From Bordetella sp. LUAb4 (GTDB lineage Bacteria > Pseudomonadota > Gammaproteobacteria > Burkholderiales > Burkholderiaceae_B), in assembly GCF_021325795.1 (NCBI RefSeq), contig NZ_JAHPZX010000001.1, forward strand, positions 496,001 to 560,000: a DNA stretch of 64,000 nt, given 5' to 3'. The notes under the pieces were generated by a model that saw only the letters and a list, made by a program, of their open reading frames with translations, did not search any database and was not told the origin of the DNA. Positions 8,057-16,792 of this stretch are shown here, piece after piece. Every line of letters begins with the position of its first letter. Positions within the stretch are counted from its first letter, which is position 1. The translations under genes were made by a program, and so were the position numbers.

Positions 8057-9646
8057 ATGAAAATCGAAACCGCCCTGCTTTCGGTCTCCGACAAGACCGG
8101 TATTGTTGAATTCGCCCGAGCTCTGGCCACGCGTGGCGTGCGCCTGCTGTCCACCGGCGGCACCGCGAAGCTGCTGGCCGAAGCCGGCCTGACCGTGACT
8201 GAAGTGGCGGCGCACACCGGCTCGCCGGAAATCCTCGACGGCCGCGTCAAGACGCTGCATCCGAAGATCCACGGCGGCCTGCTGGCCCGCCGCGACAGCG
8301 CCGAGCACCTGGACACCATCGCCAAGCACGGCATCGACCGCATCGACATGCTGGTGGTCAATCTCTACCCCTTCCGCGAAACCGTGGCCAAGCCCGACTG
8401 TACTTTCGCCGACGCGGTGGAAAACATCGACATCGGCGGACCGGCGATGCTGCGCGCGGCCGCCAAGAACCACGGTACCGAAGCCGGCGGCGTGACGGTA
8501 GTGATCGACCCCGCCGACTATCCGCGCGTGCTGGCCGAGCTGGATGCCAATGGCACGACGTCCTACGCGCTGCGCCTGAACCTGGCCACCAAGGTCTACG
8601 CCCACACCGCATCCTATGACGGCGCCATCGCCGCCTACCTGAGCAGCCTGACCGAAACCGCGCCGGAACAGGACGCCACGCCGGCGCGCAAGGAATGGCC
8701 TGACACCCTGACCATCCAGATCAATCAGGAACAAGCCCTGCGCTACGGCGAAAACCCGCACCAGACCGCGGCCTTCTACGTCGATGCGCAGCGTCAGCCC
8801 GGTCTGTTGGGCAACTACCGCCAGTTGCAGGGCAAGGAACTGTCCTACAACAACATCGCCGATGCCGATGCCGCGTGGGAATGCGTGCGCAGCTTCGACA
8901 GCGCCGCATGCGTCATCGTCAAGCACGCCAACCCCTGCGGCGTGGCCGTGGCAGCGCATGCGCTGGATGCCTATCGCCAGGCATTCAAGACCGACCCGAC
9001 CTCGGCCTTCGGCGGCATCATCGCCTTCAATCGCCCGGTCGACCTGGCCACCGCGGAAGCCGTCAGCGAACAATTCATGGAAGTGCTGCTGGCCCCCGCC
9101 TATGATGGCGCGGCGTTGGCGCATCTGGCCAAGAAGAAGAACGTGCGCGTGCTGGAAATCCCCACCGGCGTCAGCCAGAACGCCTTCGACGTCAAGCGCG
9201 TGGGCGGCGGCTGGCTGGTGCAGTCGCCCGACACCGGCAGCCTGACCGTGGCGGACCTGAAGGTCGTCACCAAGAAGCAGCCCACCGAACAGCAATTGAA
9301 GGATCTGCTGTTCGCATGGAAGGTGGCCAAGTACGTCAAGTCCAACGCCATCGTCTTCTGCGCCGATGGCATGACGCTGGGCGTCGGCGCCGGCCAGATG
9401 AGCCGCATCGACTCCGCGCGCATCGCCTCGATCAAGGCCGAAAACGCCGGCCTGTCGCTGCAGGGTTCGGCCGTGGCATCGGATGCCTTCTTCCCCTTCC
9501 GCGATGGCCTGGACGTCGTCGTGGCAGCGGGCGCCGGCTGCGTCATCCAGCCCGGTGGCAGCGTGCGTGACGACGAAGTCATCGCCGCCGCGGACGAACA
9601 TGGCATCGCCATGGTGCTGACCGGCATGCGCCACTTCCGCCACTGA
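8057..9646 (+). CDS. purH: Bifunctional AICAR transformylase / IMP cyclohydrolase
   Basis: Catalyses the last two steps of de novo IMP synthesis: formylation of AICAR with 10-formyl-THF, then ring closure. It has 529 residues, the normal length. The N-terminal cyclohydrolase (MGS-like) domain begins [15 protein letters not shown] and includes [18 protein letters not shown]. The C-terminal transformylase carries [14 protein letters not shown] and the catalytic Lys-His in [14 protein letters not shown]. The start follows fis after 61 nt. Its stop TGA overlaps the ruvC ATG by one base, indicating translational coupling. Confidence 0.97.
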   Translation: MKIETALLSVSDKTGIVEFARALATRGVRLLSTGGTAKLLAEAGLTVTEVAAHTGSPEILDGRVKTLHPKIHGGLLARRDSAEHLDTIAKHGIDRIDMLVVNLYPFRETVAKPDCTFADAVENIDIGGPAMLRAAAKNHGTEAGGVTVVIDPADYPRVLAELDANGTTSYALRLNLATKVYAHTASYDGAIAAYLSSLTETAPEQDATPARKEWPDTLTIQINQEQALRYGENPHQTAAFYVDAQRQPGLLGNYRQLQGKELSYNNIADADAAWECVRSFDSAACVIVKHANPCGVAVAAHALDAYRQAFKTDPTSAFGGIIAFNRPVDLATAEAVSEQFMEVLLAPAYDGAALAHLAKKKNVRVLEIPTGVSQNAFDVKRVGGGWLVQSPDTGSLTVADLKVVTKKQPTEQQLKDLLFAWKVAKYVKSNAIVFCADGMTLGVGAGQMSRIDSARIASIKAENAGLSLQGSAVASDAFFPFRDGLDVVVAAGAGCVIQPGGSVRDDEVIAAADEHGIAMVLTGMRHFRH

Positions 9647-10191
9647 TGCGCATCCTCGGCGTCGATCCCGGCCTGCGCCGTACCGGCTTTGGCGTTATCG
9701 ACTCCGATGGCGCGCGCCTGCGTTATGTCGCCAGCGGCACCATCGTCGTGCCGCCGGCCGACGCGCTGGCGCAGCGCCTGAAGGTCATTCTGGACAACCT
9801 GCGCGAAGTGGTGCGGGACACGCGGCCCGACGTGGCCGCGCTGGAAATCGTCTTTCTCAATACCAACCCCACCTCCACCCTGCTGCTGGGCCAGGCGCGC
9901 GGCGCCGCGCTGTGCGCGCTGGCCGATTGCGGCCTGGATGTGCACGAATACACGGCCCTGCAGATCAAGAAGTCGGTGGTCGGCACCGGCCGCGCCGCCA
10001 AGGAGCAGGTGCAGGCGATGGTGCAGCGTTTGCTCGCGCTCGATGGCCTGCCGGCACCGGACTCCGCCGATGCCCTGGCGTGCGCCATTTCCCACGCCCA
10101 CGTCGGTCCGCTGGCGGATCGACTCTTAATGATGAGCAAGAAGACCAAGGGTGGCCGCGTACGGCTGCGTGGTGGTCGGCTGGCCGTCTGA
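9646..10191 (+). CDS. ruvC: Holliday junction endonuclease RuvC
   Basis: Dimeric resolvase that cuts four-way junctions during recombination, acting with RuvAB. The RNase H-like fold begins [16 protein letters not shown] with catalytic Asp7. Further acidic residues lie in [15 protein letters not shown] and near the C-terminus in [13 protein letters not shown]. It has 181 residues. It overlaps the purH stop by one base. Many proteobacteria have ruvC next to ruvA and ruvB. Here ruvA is 4.8 kb away beyond a stressosome operon, and ruvB is further still. Confidence 0.96.
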   Translation: MRILGVDPGLRRTGFGVIDSDGARLRYVASGTIVVPPADALAQRLKVILDNLREVVRDTRPDVAALEIVFLNTNPTSTLLLGQARGAALCALADCGLDVHEYTALQIKKSVVGTGRAAKEQVQAMVQRLLALDGLPAPDSADALACAISHAHVGPLADRLLMMSKKTKGGRVRLRGGRLAV

Positions 10192-10454
10192 CACGTCCAC
10201 GCCGGGACGCCGATCCCGACAGCGCGACAGCGCATCATCCTCCTTTTGCCCTCGGTATGATCCGGGTCACGGATTGAGATGGATATCCAAGACGTGCAAC
10301 AACAATCCAGGTATCCTCTTGCTCACTTCGTGAGCCGTGATCGGACGCTCCACCCAGTGGTCCGCCCCCGGCTCATCCGCTTTTTATCATTGCCGGCCCG
10401 CGAGCATTTGCGAGCAGCCACCCGTTTATCTATCAGACCGTTTTGGAGCCTCTT

Positions 10455-11318
10455 GTGAGCGAATCCGGCACTATTTCCGCCATCATCCACGAAAACCAGA
10501 AAGACATTCTCAAGGAATGGCTGGATCTGCAGACTTCCGAATCGAACAGCAAGGGTCTGATCAAGGAATCGGAGCTGCGCGCGCAGTCCAATAATTTCCT
10601 CAGCGCCTTCGCCGCCGCCACGCACGACGGCATGGATGGCAAGCTGGCCGGCTCGAACTGGGATGAGGTCCGCGCCTTCCTGGCCACGCTATCGCGCAAC
10701 CGTGCGCTGCAGGGTTTCTCGCCCGCGGAAACGGCGACGTTCGTGTTGTCGCTCAAGCAGCCCATTCTCAATACTTTGCGCAAAGCCTATGGCAAGGACT
10801 CGGCCAAGCTGGCTGACGAATTCTGGAACCTGACAGTGGCCCTGGATGCACTGGGCCTGTACACCATCGAGCAGTACCAGAAGGGCCGTGAGCAGGTGAT
10901 CCAGCGCCAGCAGCAGGAGCTGCTGGACCTGTCCACGCCGGTGGTGCAACTGTGGCAAGGCATCCTGGCGCTGCCGCTGATCGGCACGCTGGACAGCGAG
11001 CGCACCCAGACCGTCATGGAAAGCCTGCTGGAAGGGATCGTCGAGCAGGAAGCCACCATTGCCATCATCGACATCACCGGCGTGCCGACGGTAGACACCC
11101 TGGTCGCCCAACACTTGCTGAAGACCGTGGCCGCCGCCCGCCTGATGGGCGCGGAGTGCATCATCAGCGGCATCCGTCCGCAAATCGCCCAGACCATCGT
11201 GCACCTGGGCGTGGAACTGGGCGACGTCGTCACCAAGTCCACGCTGTCCGAAGCGCTGCGCGTGGCCTTGCGCAAGCGCAACCTGGTAATCACTTCCGCG
11301 GCGGGAGCCAAGGCCTGA
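10455..11318 (+). CDS. rsbR: RsbR-type stressosome scaffold (RsbRD_N + STAS)
   Basis: Stressosome subunit that senses stress and, with RsbS, holds the kinase RsbT. The N-terminal 140 residues match the helical RsbRD_N type (IIHENQKDILKEWL), a coiled linker follows (EQYQKGREQVIQRQQQELL), and a STAS domain spans about 160-275 with IAIIDITGVPTVDTLVAQHL and the segment CIISGIRPQIAQTIVHLGVE. These contain the Thr/Ser positions that RsbT phosphorylates in Bacillus homologues. The GTG at 10455 has GGAG six nt upstream; an in-frame TTG at 10443 lies over that site and is less likely. First gene of a tightly spaced five-gene operon. Confidence 0.9.
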   Translation: MSESGTISAIIHENQKDILKEWLDLQTSESNSKGLIKESELRAQSNNFLSAFAAATHDGMDGKLAGSNWDEVRAFLATLSRNRALQGFSPAETATFVLSLKQPILNTLRKAYGKDSAKLADEFWNLTVALDALGLYTIEQYQKGREQVIQRQQQELLDLSTPVVQLWQGILALPLIGTLDSERTQTVMESLLEGIVEQEATIAIIDITGVPTVDTLVAQHLLKTVAAARLMGAECIISGIRPQIAQTIVHLGVELGDVVTKSTLSEALRVALRKRNLVITSAAGAKA

Positions 11319-11322
11319 GCTC

Positions 11323-11709
11323 ATGGACCGTATCCCCATCCTCCGTCTGCAGGACTACCTGCTGGTGACCATCCAGGTCGAGCTGCATGACGAATTGGCC
11401 GTCACCCTGCAGGATGACCTGACGCAGACGCTCTCGCGTACCCATGCGCGCGGCGTGCTGATCGACATTTCCGCCCTGGAAATCGTCGACTCTTTCATCG
11501 GCCGTACGTTGGCGCACATCGCATCGATGGCGCGCGTCATGGACGCCAACACGGTCGTGGTAGGCATGCGTCCGGCCGTGGCCATCACCTTGGTCGAACT
11601 CGGCATGACGCTCAGCGGCATCAATACCGCATTGAATGTCGACAAAGGTATGGACCTGCTCCGTACCCTTAATTTGGACGGCGAAGGCTCCCAGACGGAA
11701 GATGCTTGA
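11323..11709 (+). CDS. rsbS: RsbS-type STAS antagonist
   Basis: Single STAS-domain protein of 128 aa, the size of RsbS, that co-assembles with RsbR and sequesters RsbT until phosphorylated. The motif GVLIDISALEIVDSFIGRTL (residues 44-63) contains Ser57, the equivalent of the regulatory Ser of Bacillus RsbS. It lies 4 nt after rsbR, and its stop TGA overlaps the rsbT ATG by one base. The C-terminus has an acidic tail (DGEGSQTEDA). Confidence 0.92.
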   Translation: MDRIPILRLQDYLLVTIQVELHDELAVTLQDDLTQTLSRTHARGVLIDISALEIVDSFIGRTLAHIASMARVMDANTVVVGMRPAVAITLVELGMTLSGINTALNVDKGMDLLRTLNLDGEGSQTEDA

Positions 11710-12122
11710 TGACCGCCCCCAGGCAAGCCACCCTGGAGCTGAGCAGCCAGGACCAGTTGGCGATCGCTCGACGCACGGTGCAGGAGTGGGCCACGACCTT
11801 GGGGTTCGGCACGCTGGACCGCACCAAGCTCGTCACCGCCGCCAGTGAGATAGGCCGCAATACGCTGGTGCACGGCGGCGGTGGCCGCATGACCATCGAG
11901 GAAGTCACCAACGACAATTTTCAGCAGGGCTTGCGCTTGACCTTCGAAGATCAAGGTCCCGGCATCCCGGATATCGACCGCGCCTTGACCGATGGCTACA
12001 CCACGGCCAAGAGCATGGGTTTGGGCTTCGGCGGCGCCAAGCGCCTGGTCAATGAATTCAATGTCCGGTCCGCACCCGGACAAGGCACTACCGTCATTTT
12101 GGTTCAATGGAAACGCCGCTAG
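11709..12122 (+). CDS. rsbT: RsbT-type switch kinase
   Basis: GHKL-fold serine/threonine kinase (137 aa) that phosphorylates RsbR and RsbS and is then released to act on a downstream partner. The N box is SEIGRNTLVHGGGGRMTIEE, the G1 box FEDQGPGIPDI, and the G2 region SMGLGFGGAKRLVNEF with GQGTTV at the end. I chose the ATG at 11709, coupled to the rsbS stop; an in-frame TTG at 11706 adds one residue. It overlaps the next gene by 16 nt. In Bacillus the target is RsbU; no RsbU gene is present here. Confidence 0.92.
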   Translation: MTAPRQATLELSSQDQLAIARRTVQEWATTLGFGTLDRTKLVTAASEIGRNTLVHGGGGRMTIEEVTNDNFQQGLRLTFEDQGPGIPDIDRALTDGYTTAKSMGLGFGGAKRLVNEFNVRSAPGQGTTVILVQWKRR

Positions 12123-13120
12123 CCGTCAACGACCCCAGCCAGGTGGCGGAAGCGCGGCGGCATGCCGCGCTCGTCGCTCAAACGCATGGATTTTCGGAAG
12201 AGCTGGGCGCCAAGGCGGCGCTCATCGTGACCGAAGCCGCCACCAATCTCATCAAGTACGGCGGCGGCGGCACCATCCTGACGCGTCCCTATACCGAGAT
12301 CGACCATACCGGTATCGAGATTCTGGCGCTGGACCGCGGCCCGGGCATGGGCCATCTCGACATCAGCACGCAGGACGGCCATTCCACCAGCGGCAGCCTG
12401 GGCCTGGGATTGGGCGGCATTGCGCGCGTTTCTTCCTCCCATGAGATCTACACGGGCGAAATGCTGGGCACCGCCATCCTGGCCCGCTTGCGTAGCGACC
12501 ATGCCGTGGCGCCCGCCGGGCGGCCGCGGCAGTGGCTGACCGTCGGCGGCATGTCCACCCCCAAAATCGGCCAGGAAGCCTGCGGCGACGCTTACGCCAC
12601 GCGTTGGGTCGGCGGCGCGCTGTGGGTGACCACGGTGGATGGCCTGGGCCACGGCCCGCAGGCGGCGCGCGCCGCGCACGAAGCCTTGCGTATCTTCCAG
12701 GAAGCGGACGCCGATGCCACGCCCTACGACGTCATCCGCGCGGCGCATACCGCGCTGAAGGCCACGCGGGGCGCCGTGATGGCGGTGGCGGTGATACGGC
12801 CTGTGCTCGGCAGCTTCGAATTCGCCGGTGTCGGTAATATTTCCACGGCCTTGATCAAGCAGGGCGAGCTGCGCCGCTTGCCCTCCACCGACGGCACCGT
12901 GGGCTACAGCGTGCGCACGATCCGCGAACAGTCCTATCCCTGGGAGCCGGGATCAATCCTTGCGTTGAGCACGGACGGCCTGTCCACTCGTTGGAATCTG
13001 GCCGGGCATCCGGGTTTGCAGCGGCGTCATCCGGCGCTCATCGCCGGTGTACTGCATCGCGACTTTTCCCGCGGCAACGACGACGCCACCATTGTGGTCG
13101 TGAAGGACGAACAGGCATGA
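12107..13120 (+). CDS. Fusion of RsbT/RsbW-like kinase domain with SpoIIE/RsbX-type phosphatase
   Basis: Residues about 1-130 form a second GHKL anti-sigma-type ATPase domain (N box EAATNLIKYGGGGTI, G1 LDRGPGMGHLD, G2 GSLGLGLGGIARVSSSHEI). Residues about 145-337 form a PP2C/SpoIIE phosphatase with metal-binding Asp residues in EACGDAYATRW, VTTVDGLGHGPQAARAAHE and GNDDATIVVV. RsbX of Bacillus has only the phosphatase part and resets the stressosome by dephosphorylating RsbR and RsbS. The fused layout is typical of rsbX homologues in stressosome loci of Gram-negative bacteria. It overlaps rsbT by 16 nt and the next gene by 4 nt, so translation is coupled. Confidence 0.88.
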   Translation: METPLAVNDPSQVAEARRHAALVAQTHGFSEELGAKAALIVTEAATNLIKYGGGGTILTRPYTEIDHTGIEILALDRGPGMGHLDISTQDGHSTSGSLGLGLGGIARVSSSHEIYTGEMLGTAILARLRSDHAVAPAGRPRQWLTVGGMSTPKIGQEACGDAYATRWVGGALWVTTVDGLGHGPQAARAAHEALRIFQEADADATPYDVIRAAHTALKATRGAVMAVAVIRPVLGSFEFAGVGNISTALIKQGELRRLPSTDGTVGYSVRTIREQSYPWEPGSILALSTDGLSTRWNLAGHPGLQRRHPALIAGVLHRDFSRGNDDATIVVVKDEQA

Positions 13121-14808
13121 TCCATAGATTGCTGGCGGCGCGTATCGAGAATGACCAGGCCCTGGTCCGGGTGCGCGACCGTACACGTCAGGTCGGCGAC
13201 GTGTTTGGCTTGGACAATCTACAGCGCACGCGCCTGATCACCGCGGTATCCGAAATCGCCCGCAACGCGGTGCAGCATGCGGGCGGCGGCCAGATCGAAT
13301 TCTTCTTCCGCGAGGAAAGCGAAAATACCCCGCAAGCCCTCATCGTCCGTATCAGCGACCAGGGCCCCGGTATGGACGTGGCCGCCCTGCCGGCCAACGG
13401 GCAGCGCGCCGACGGCAAGACCATGCTGGGCATCGCCGGCAGCCGGCGTCTGGTGGATCATTTCGACATTGAATCCTCCCCGGGCAAGGGCACCCGGGTC
13501 GCGCTGGAAATGCAGCGCGGCCACGCGCAGCCCATTATCGGCCGCGCGGATCTTGCGCCGTTGATGGAGCAGATGGCGCGGCGCAAGTCGCAGACACCAG
13601 TCGAAGAACTGGAACAGCAAAATCGTGAAATGCTGCTCACGCTGGAAGAGTTGCGGCTGCGCCAGACCGAGCTGGAAAAAGCCGATGAGCGCAAGGATGA
13701 ATTCCTGGCCATGCTGGCGCATGAGTTGCGCAATCCGCTGTCGGCGATAGGCACGGCCCTCGAATTGCTCAAGCGTAAGCGCAATGCCAGCGAGGCGGAC
13801 TTCCAGCGCCTGGGCGACCTGATGACGCGCCAGACCGCGCAATTGACGCGTCTGGTCAACGACCTGCTGGATGTGTCGCGGGTCACGCGCGGCAAGATCG
13901 ACCTGACGCTGACGCCGGTGCTGTTGACGGACCTGATCGATCACGCGCTGGAGAGCACTCACGGCATCATCACCGCCAGGCATCACACACTGGCATACAC
14001 GCCGCCCGCCGAAGACATGTGGATCTACGCCGACAATCTGCGCTTCCGCCAGATCCTCGGCAACCTGCTGCACAACGCCGCGCGCTACACGCCGGAACAT
14101 GGGCGCATCGCCATCCGCGTGGCGCGTGAAGGCCAACGGGCCGCCATCTCGGTGGAGGACAATGGCATCGGCATCGAGGCCGGCATGCTGCCCCGCGTGT
14201 TCGACCTGTTCGCCCAGGCCGATACCAGTCTCGGCCGCCAGGATACCGGCCTGGGCATAGGGCTGACGCTGGTGCAGCGCTTGCTGAAATTGCATCGTGG
14301 CAGCGTCGAAGTCCACAGCGAGGGCTTGGGCAAAGGCAGCCGTTTCACGGTGTATATGCCGCTGCTCGAAGTCGATGAGGCGGCTCGTGCACCACAAGTC
14401 GAACTGGTGCATGCCGAAACGCCGCCGCCAGCGCCACCGCAGCAGGTGTCCGGCTCGCGCATACTGCTCATCGACGACAATGTCGACGCGGTGCATACCT
14501 TGCGCCAGTTGCTGGAAGACGCGGGCCATGTCGTGGCCGAAGCGCATACTGGCGAACGAGGTTTGGCCGTGGCGGAACTGTTCACGCCCAACGTGGTGGT
14601 GATCGACATCGGCCTGCCTGGCATCGACGGCTTCCAGGTGGCGCAGGAGATCCGCGCGCAGCCGGCGACTTCCGCCAGCCTGCTGGTGGCCTTGTCCGGT
14701 TATACGTCGGATGCCATGCAGCAGCGCGGCCGCGATGCCGGTTTCGACCGCTACCTGACCAAACCCGCCGACATTGAAGCGCTGGAAGGGATGATCCGCG
14801 ATCGTTGA
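13117..14808 (+). CDS. Hybrid sensor histidine kinase with N-terminal RsbT-like ATPase domain
   Basis: Cytosolic 563-aa protein with no membrane segment. Order: RsbT/RsbW-like GHKL domain at 1-135 (SEIARNAVQHAGGGQIEF, SDQGPGMDVAALP); coiled coil at about 160-195; HisKA with phospho-acceptor His202 in FLAMLAHELRNPLSAIG; a second, catalytic HATPase domain at about 300-415 (GNLLHNAARYTPEHG, DTGLGIGLTLVQRL); a Pro-rich linker; and a receiver at 447-560 with acidic Asp453/Asp454 and phospho-acceptor Asp497 in VVVIDIGLPGIDGF. The ATG at 13117 overlaps the phosphatase stop; the frame runs upstream inside that gene and is ignored. It carries the likely output of the stressosome. There is no DNA-binding domain, so a separate partner must exist. 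Confidence 0.9.
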   Translation: MIHRLLAARIENDQALVRVRDRTRQVGDVFGLDNLQRTRLITAVSEIARNAVQHAGGGQIEFFFREESENTPQALIVRISDQGPGMDVAALPANGQRADGKTMLGIAGSRRLVDHFDIESSPGKGTRVALEMQRGHAQPIIGRADLAPLMEQMARRKSQTPVEELEQQNREMLLTLEELRLRQTELEKADERKDEFLAMLAHELRNPLSAIGTALELLKRKRNASEADFQRLGDLMTRQTAQLTRLVNDLLDVSRVTRGKIDLTLTPVLLTDLIDHALESTHGIITARHHTLAYTPPAEDMWIYADNLRFRQILGNLLHNAARYTPEHGRIAIRVAREGQRAAISVEDNGIGIEAGMLPRVFDLFAQADTSLGRQDTGLGIGLTLVQRLLKLHRGSVEVHSEGLGKGSRFTVYMPLLEVDEAARAPQVELVHAETPPPAPPQQVSGSRILLIDDNVDAVHTLRQLLEDAGHVVAEAHTGERGLAVAELFTPNVVVIDIGLPGIDGFQVAQEIRAQPATSASLLVALSGYTSDAMQQRGRDAGFDRYLTKPADIEALEGMIRDR

Positions 14809-14867
14809 GATGCGCGGGTGGGCATTGCCGACGTCCGCTGCCTGGTATGCGGAGGGCAGGCCCCCGG

Positions 14868-14910
14868 ATGGCCGGCCCCCGGATGGCCCATCCCCGGATG
14901 GCTGGCCCCA
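14868..14910. repeat. Short tandem repeat with CCCCGGATGGC core
   Basis: Three imperfect copies of a roughly 14-16 bp unit with the core CCCCGGATGGC lie in the gap between the hybrid kinase gene and ruvA. It does not encode a supported protein and has no clear hairpin. Confidence 0.6.
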
Positions 14911-14985
14911 CAACGGTAGAATGCTCGATTGATTGCGGCTCGCGTCCGCGGCCGCCCCTCCTCTCCCTTCGCGTATACCTGCATC

Positions 14986-15558
14986 ATGATCGGAAGACTT
15001 ACCGGCACCCTGGTGGAAAAAGCACCACCGACGATCTGCATCGACGTCAACGGCGTCGGCTATGAAGTCGATGTGCCCATGAGCACGCTATACAGCCTGC
15101 CTGAACTGGGCGCGCGCGTCAGCCTGCACATTCATCTGACCGTGCGTGAGGACGCGCACCTGCTGTATGGCTTCGCCACGCCCGCCGAACGGGTCACGTT
15201 CCGTCAGTTGATCAAGGTCAGCGGCATTGGTGCGCGCATCGCGCTGGCGGTGCTGTCGGGCATGTCGGTGGCTGACCTGGCGCAGGCCGTCACGCTGCAG
15301 GAATCCGGCCGCTTGACTCGGGTGCCGGGTATCGGCAAGAAAACCGCCGAGCGGCTGCTGCTGGAACTGCGCGGCAAGCTGGGCGCCGATCTGGGGGCCA
15401 GCGCGCAAGCGGTGCCGGACAGCCAGTCCGATATTCTCAACGCCTTGCTGGCGCTGGGCTATTCGGAAAAGGAATCGCTGTCGGCGCTCAAAGGCCTGCC
15501 TGCGGGGGTTGATGTGTCGGAAGGCATACGCCAGGCATTGAAGGCCCTGGCCAGGTAA
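14986..15558 (+). CDS. ruvA: Holliday junction DNA helicase subunit RuvA
   Basis: Tetrameric junction-binding protein that loads RuvB. It has 190 residues starting [20 protein letters not shown], the canonical RuvA N-terminus. The OB fold is followed by two helix-hairpin-helix motifs ([18 protein letters not shown] and [20 protein letters not shown]) and a C-terminal domain III ([16 protein letters not shown]) that contacts RuvB. The frame extends upstream to 14929 without support. It is separated from ruvB by two opposite-strand genes. Confidence 0.96.
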   Translation: MIGRLTGTLVEKAPPTICIDVNGVGYEVDVPMSTLYSLPELGARVSLHIHLTVREDAHLLYGFATPAERVTFRQLIKVSGIGARIALAVLSGMSVADLAQAVTLQESGRLTRVPGIGKKTAERLLLELRGKLGADLGASAQAVPDSQSDILNALLALGYSEKESLSALKGLPAGVDVSEGIRQALKALAR

Positions 15559-15561
15559 GGG

Positions 15562-16572
15562 TCAGAAATACACGCCAAGACCTCGTCCTAGATACCCGGG
15601 CACCACGGCATCCATCGATGCCGGCACCACGCCCAATTCGGGCGCCATCGGCCCAGACGCGACATTGTCCACGCGCAGGCTGTCCAGATTATCCGGCGAC
15701 ATCAGCGGGGTACCCGGCAGCATGGCGAGCATGCTGGCCTGCAGGCGCCCCAGGCCGTCCGGCATGCGGCACACCAAGCGCGGATGGCCACTCCAGCGCG
15801 CACACAAACTGGCGACTTCTTCCAGGGTATATACCTGTGGACCCGCCAGCTCGTAGGTCTTACCTGCCGCGTGCGAGGTGCCGAGCACAGCGACGATGGC
15901 GGCCGCCACATCCTGTACGTGCACGGGCTGCAGCCGCGCTTGCGCACCGGCCAGGGGCAGCACCGGGAAACGGCGCGCCAGCCGCGCGAACAGATTGGTG
16001 AAATTGTCGTCGGCACCAAAGATCACGGAAGGCCGCAACAGTGTCCAGGGGGGATCGATGGCGGGCTGGGATTGGGGCTGGATACCCGGCTGAGTAGCGG
16101 CACGGGCACGGGCTTGGGCTTGGGCTTGGGTCTGGACATCCGCCCAGACCTGGCGCACCGCCGCTTCCCCATCGCCCTTGGAGCGAAGATACATGCTGGG
16201 GCCGGCGCTATCGGCACCCAAGGCGCTCATATGCACGAAACGCCGCACGCCGTGGCGCCGGCAACTGGCGGCGACGCGCTGCGGCAGCGTGACGTGAGCG
16301 CGGGCGAATGCCGCGCCATAAGGCTTGCCGCGATCGCCATGCAATATCCCGATCAGATTGACCACGGCATCGCACCCCTGCACCAGACGATCCAGCGAGG
16401 CGTCATCGTGGATGTCGGCCTGAAACAGCGTGACGGTGGGCAGCACCAGCAAATCGCGGCCTCGCGCGTAGCCGCGCGTGGGCACCCGCAGCGCATGGCC
16501 GGCCTTGGACAACGCCGCCGCCAGATGACGGCCCACAAAACCTGTACCGCCCAGAATCAGGATACGCATCAT
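15562..16572 (-). CDS. NAD(P)-binding SDR protein of the complex I NDUFA9-like family
   Basis: Atypical short-chain dehydrogenase of 336 residues. The Rossmann motif MRILILGGTGFVGRHLAAAL is at the N-terminus (from residue 2), AVVNLIGILHG follows, and a Ser/Tyr region FVHMSALGADSAGPSMYLRSK resembles NDUFA9-type proteins, which bind NADPH and are often non-catalytic. A low-complexity insert of alternating Gln/Ala and Arg/Ala, encoded by hexamer-like repeats near 16095-16135, interrupts the middle. It converges with ruvA, three nt apart. Substrate unknown. Confidence 0.8.
   Translation of the reverse strand: MMRILILGGTGFVGRHLAAALSKAGHALRVPTRGYARGRDLLVLPTVTLFQADIHDDASLDRLVQGCDAVVNLIGILHGDRGKPYGAAFARAHVTLPQRVAASCRRHGVRRFVHMSALGADSAGPSMYLRSKGDGEAAVRQVWADVQTQAQAQARARAATQPGIQPQSQPAIDPPWTLLRPSVIFGADDNFTNLFARLARRFPVLPLAGAQARLQPVHVQDVAAAIVAVLGTSHAAGKTYELAGPQVYTLEEVASLCARWSGHPRLVCRMPDGLGRLQASMLAMLPGTPLMSPDNLDSLRVDNVASGPMAPELGVVPASMDAVVPGYLGRGLGVYF
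16095..16136. repeat. Hexanucleotide repeat (GGGCTT/GGGCAC) inside coding sequence
   Basis: A run of GGGCTT-like hexamers lies within the SDR gene and encodes the alternating Gln-Ala/Arg-Ala insert. A hexamer change keeps the frame, so length could vary without breaking the gene. Confidence 0.65.
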
Positions 16573-16712
16573 CGCTCCGTCAGTCGGTGTAGAAAGGTTC
16601 AGCCAAATTCAAAAGCTAACGCGGCAACGTTCATCCGTATTTCATCCCTGCATCGGCCTGACGAGCAAGGCAAATGCCCGGTCCGGCACCACCATGACCA
16701 CCGCCAGGCCGC

Positions 16713-16792
16713 GGCGCAATCAAGCGAGGCAATCAGGCGGGCCAATCGGGTAAGCCAATTCAGGTAAGCCAACCGGGCAAGCCAATCAGCCC
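16713..16792. repeat. Imperfect ~13-bp tandem repeat with GCCAATC core
   Basis: About six degenerate units, the clearest being GCCAATCGGGTAA, GCCAATTCAGGTAA and GCCAACCGGGCAA, fill the 3' flank of the dehydratase gene and reach its stop codon. No protein or hairpin function is apparent. Confidence 0.65.

Noticed and set aside
10321-10335. Small hairpin GCTCAC-TTC-GTGAGC upstream of the stressosome operon as a terminator
   Set aside because: Six-bp stem with no T-run and more than 100 nt after ruvC; too weak to call.
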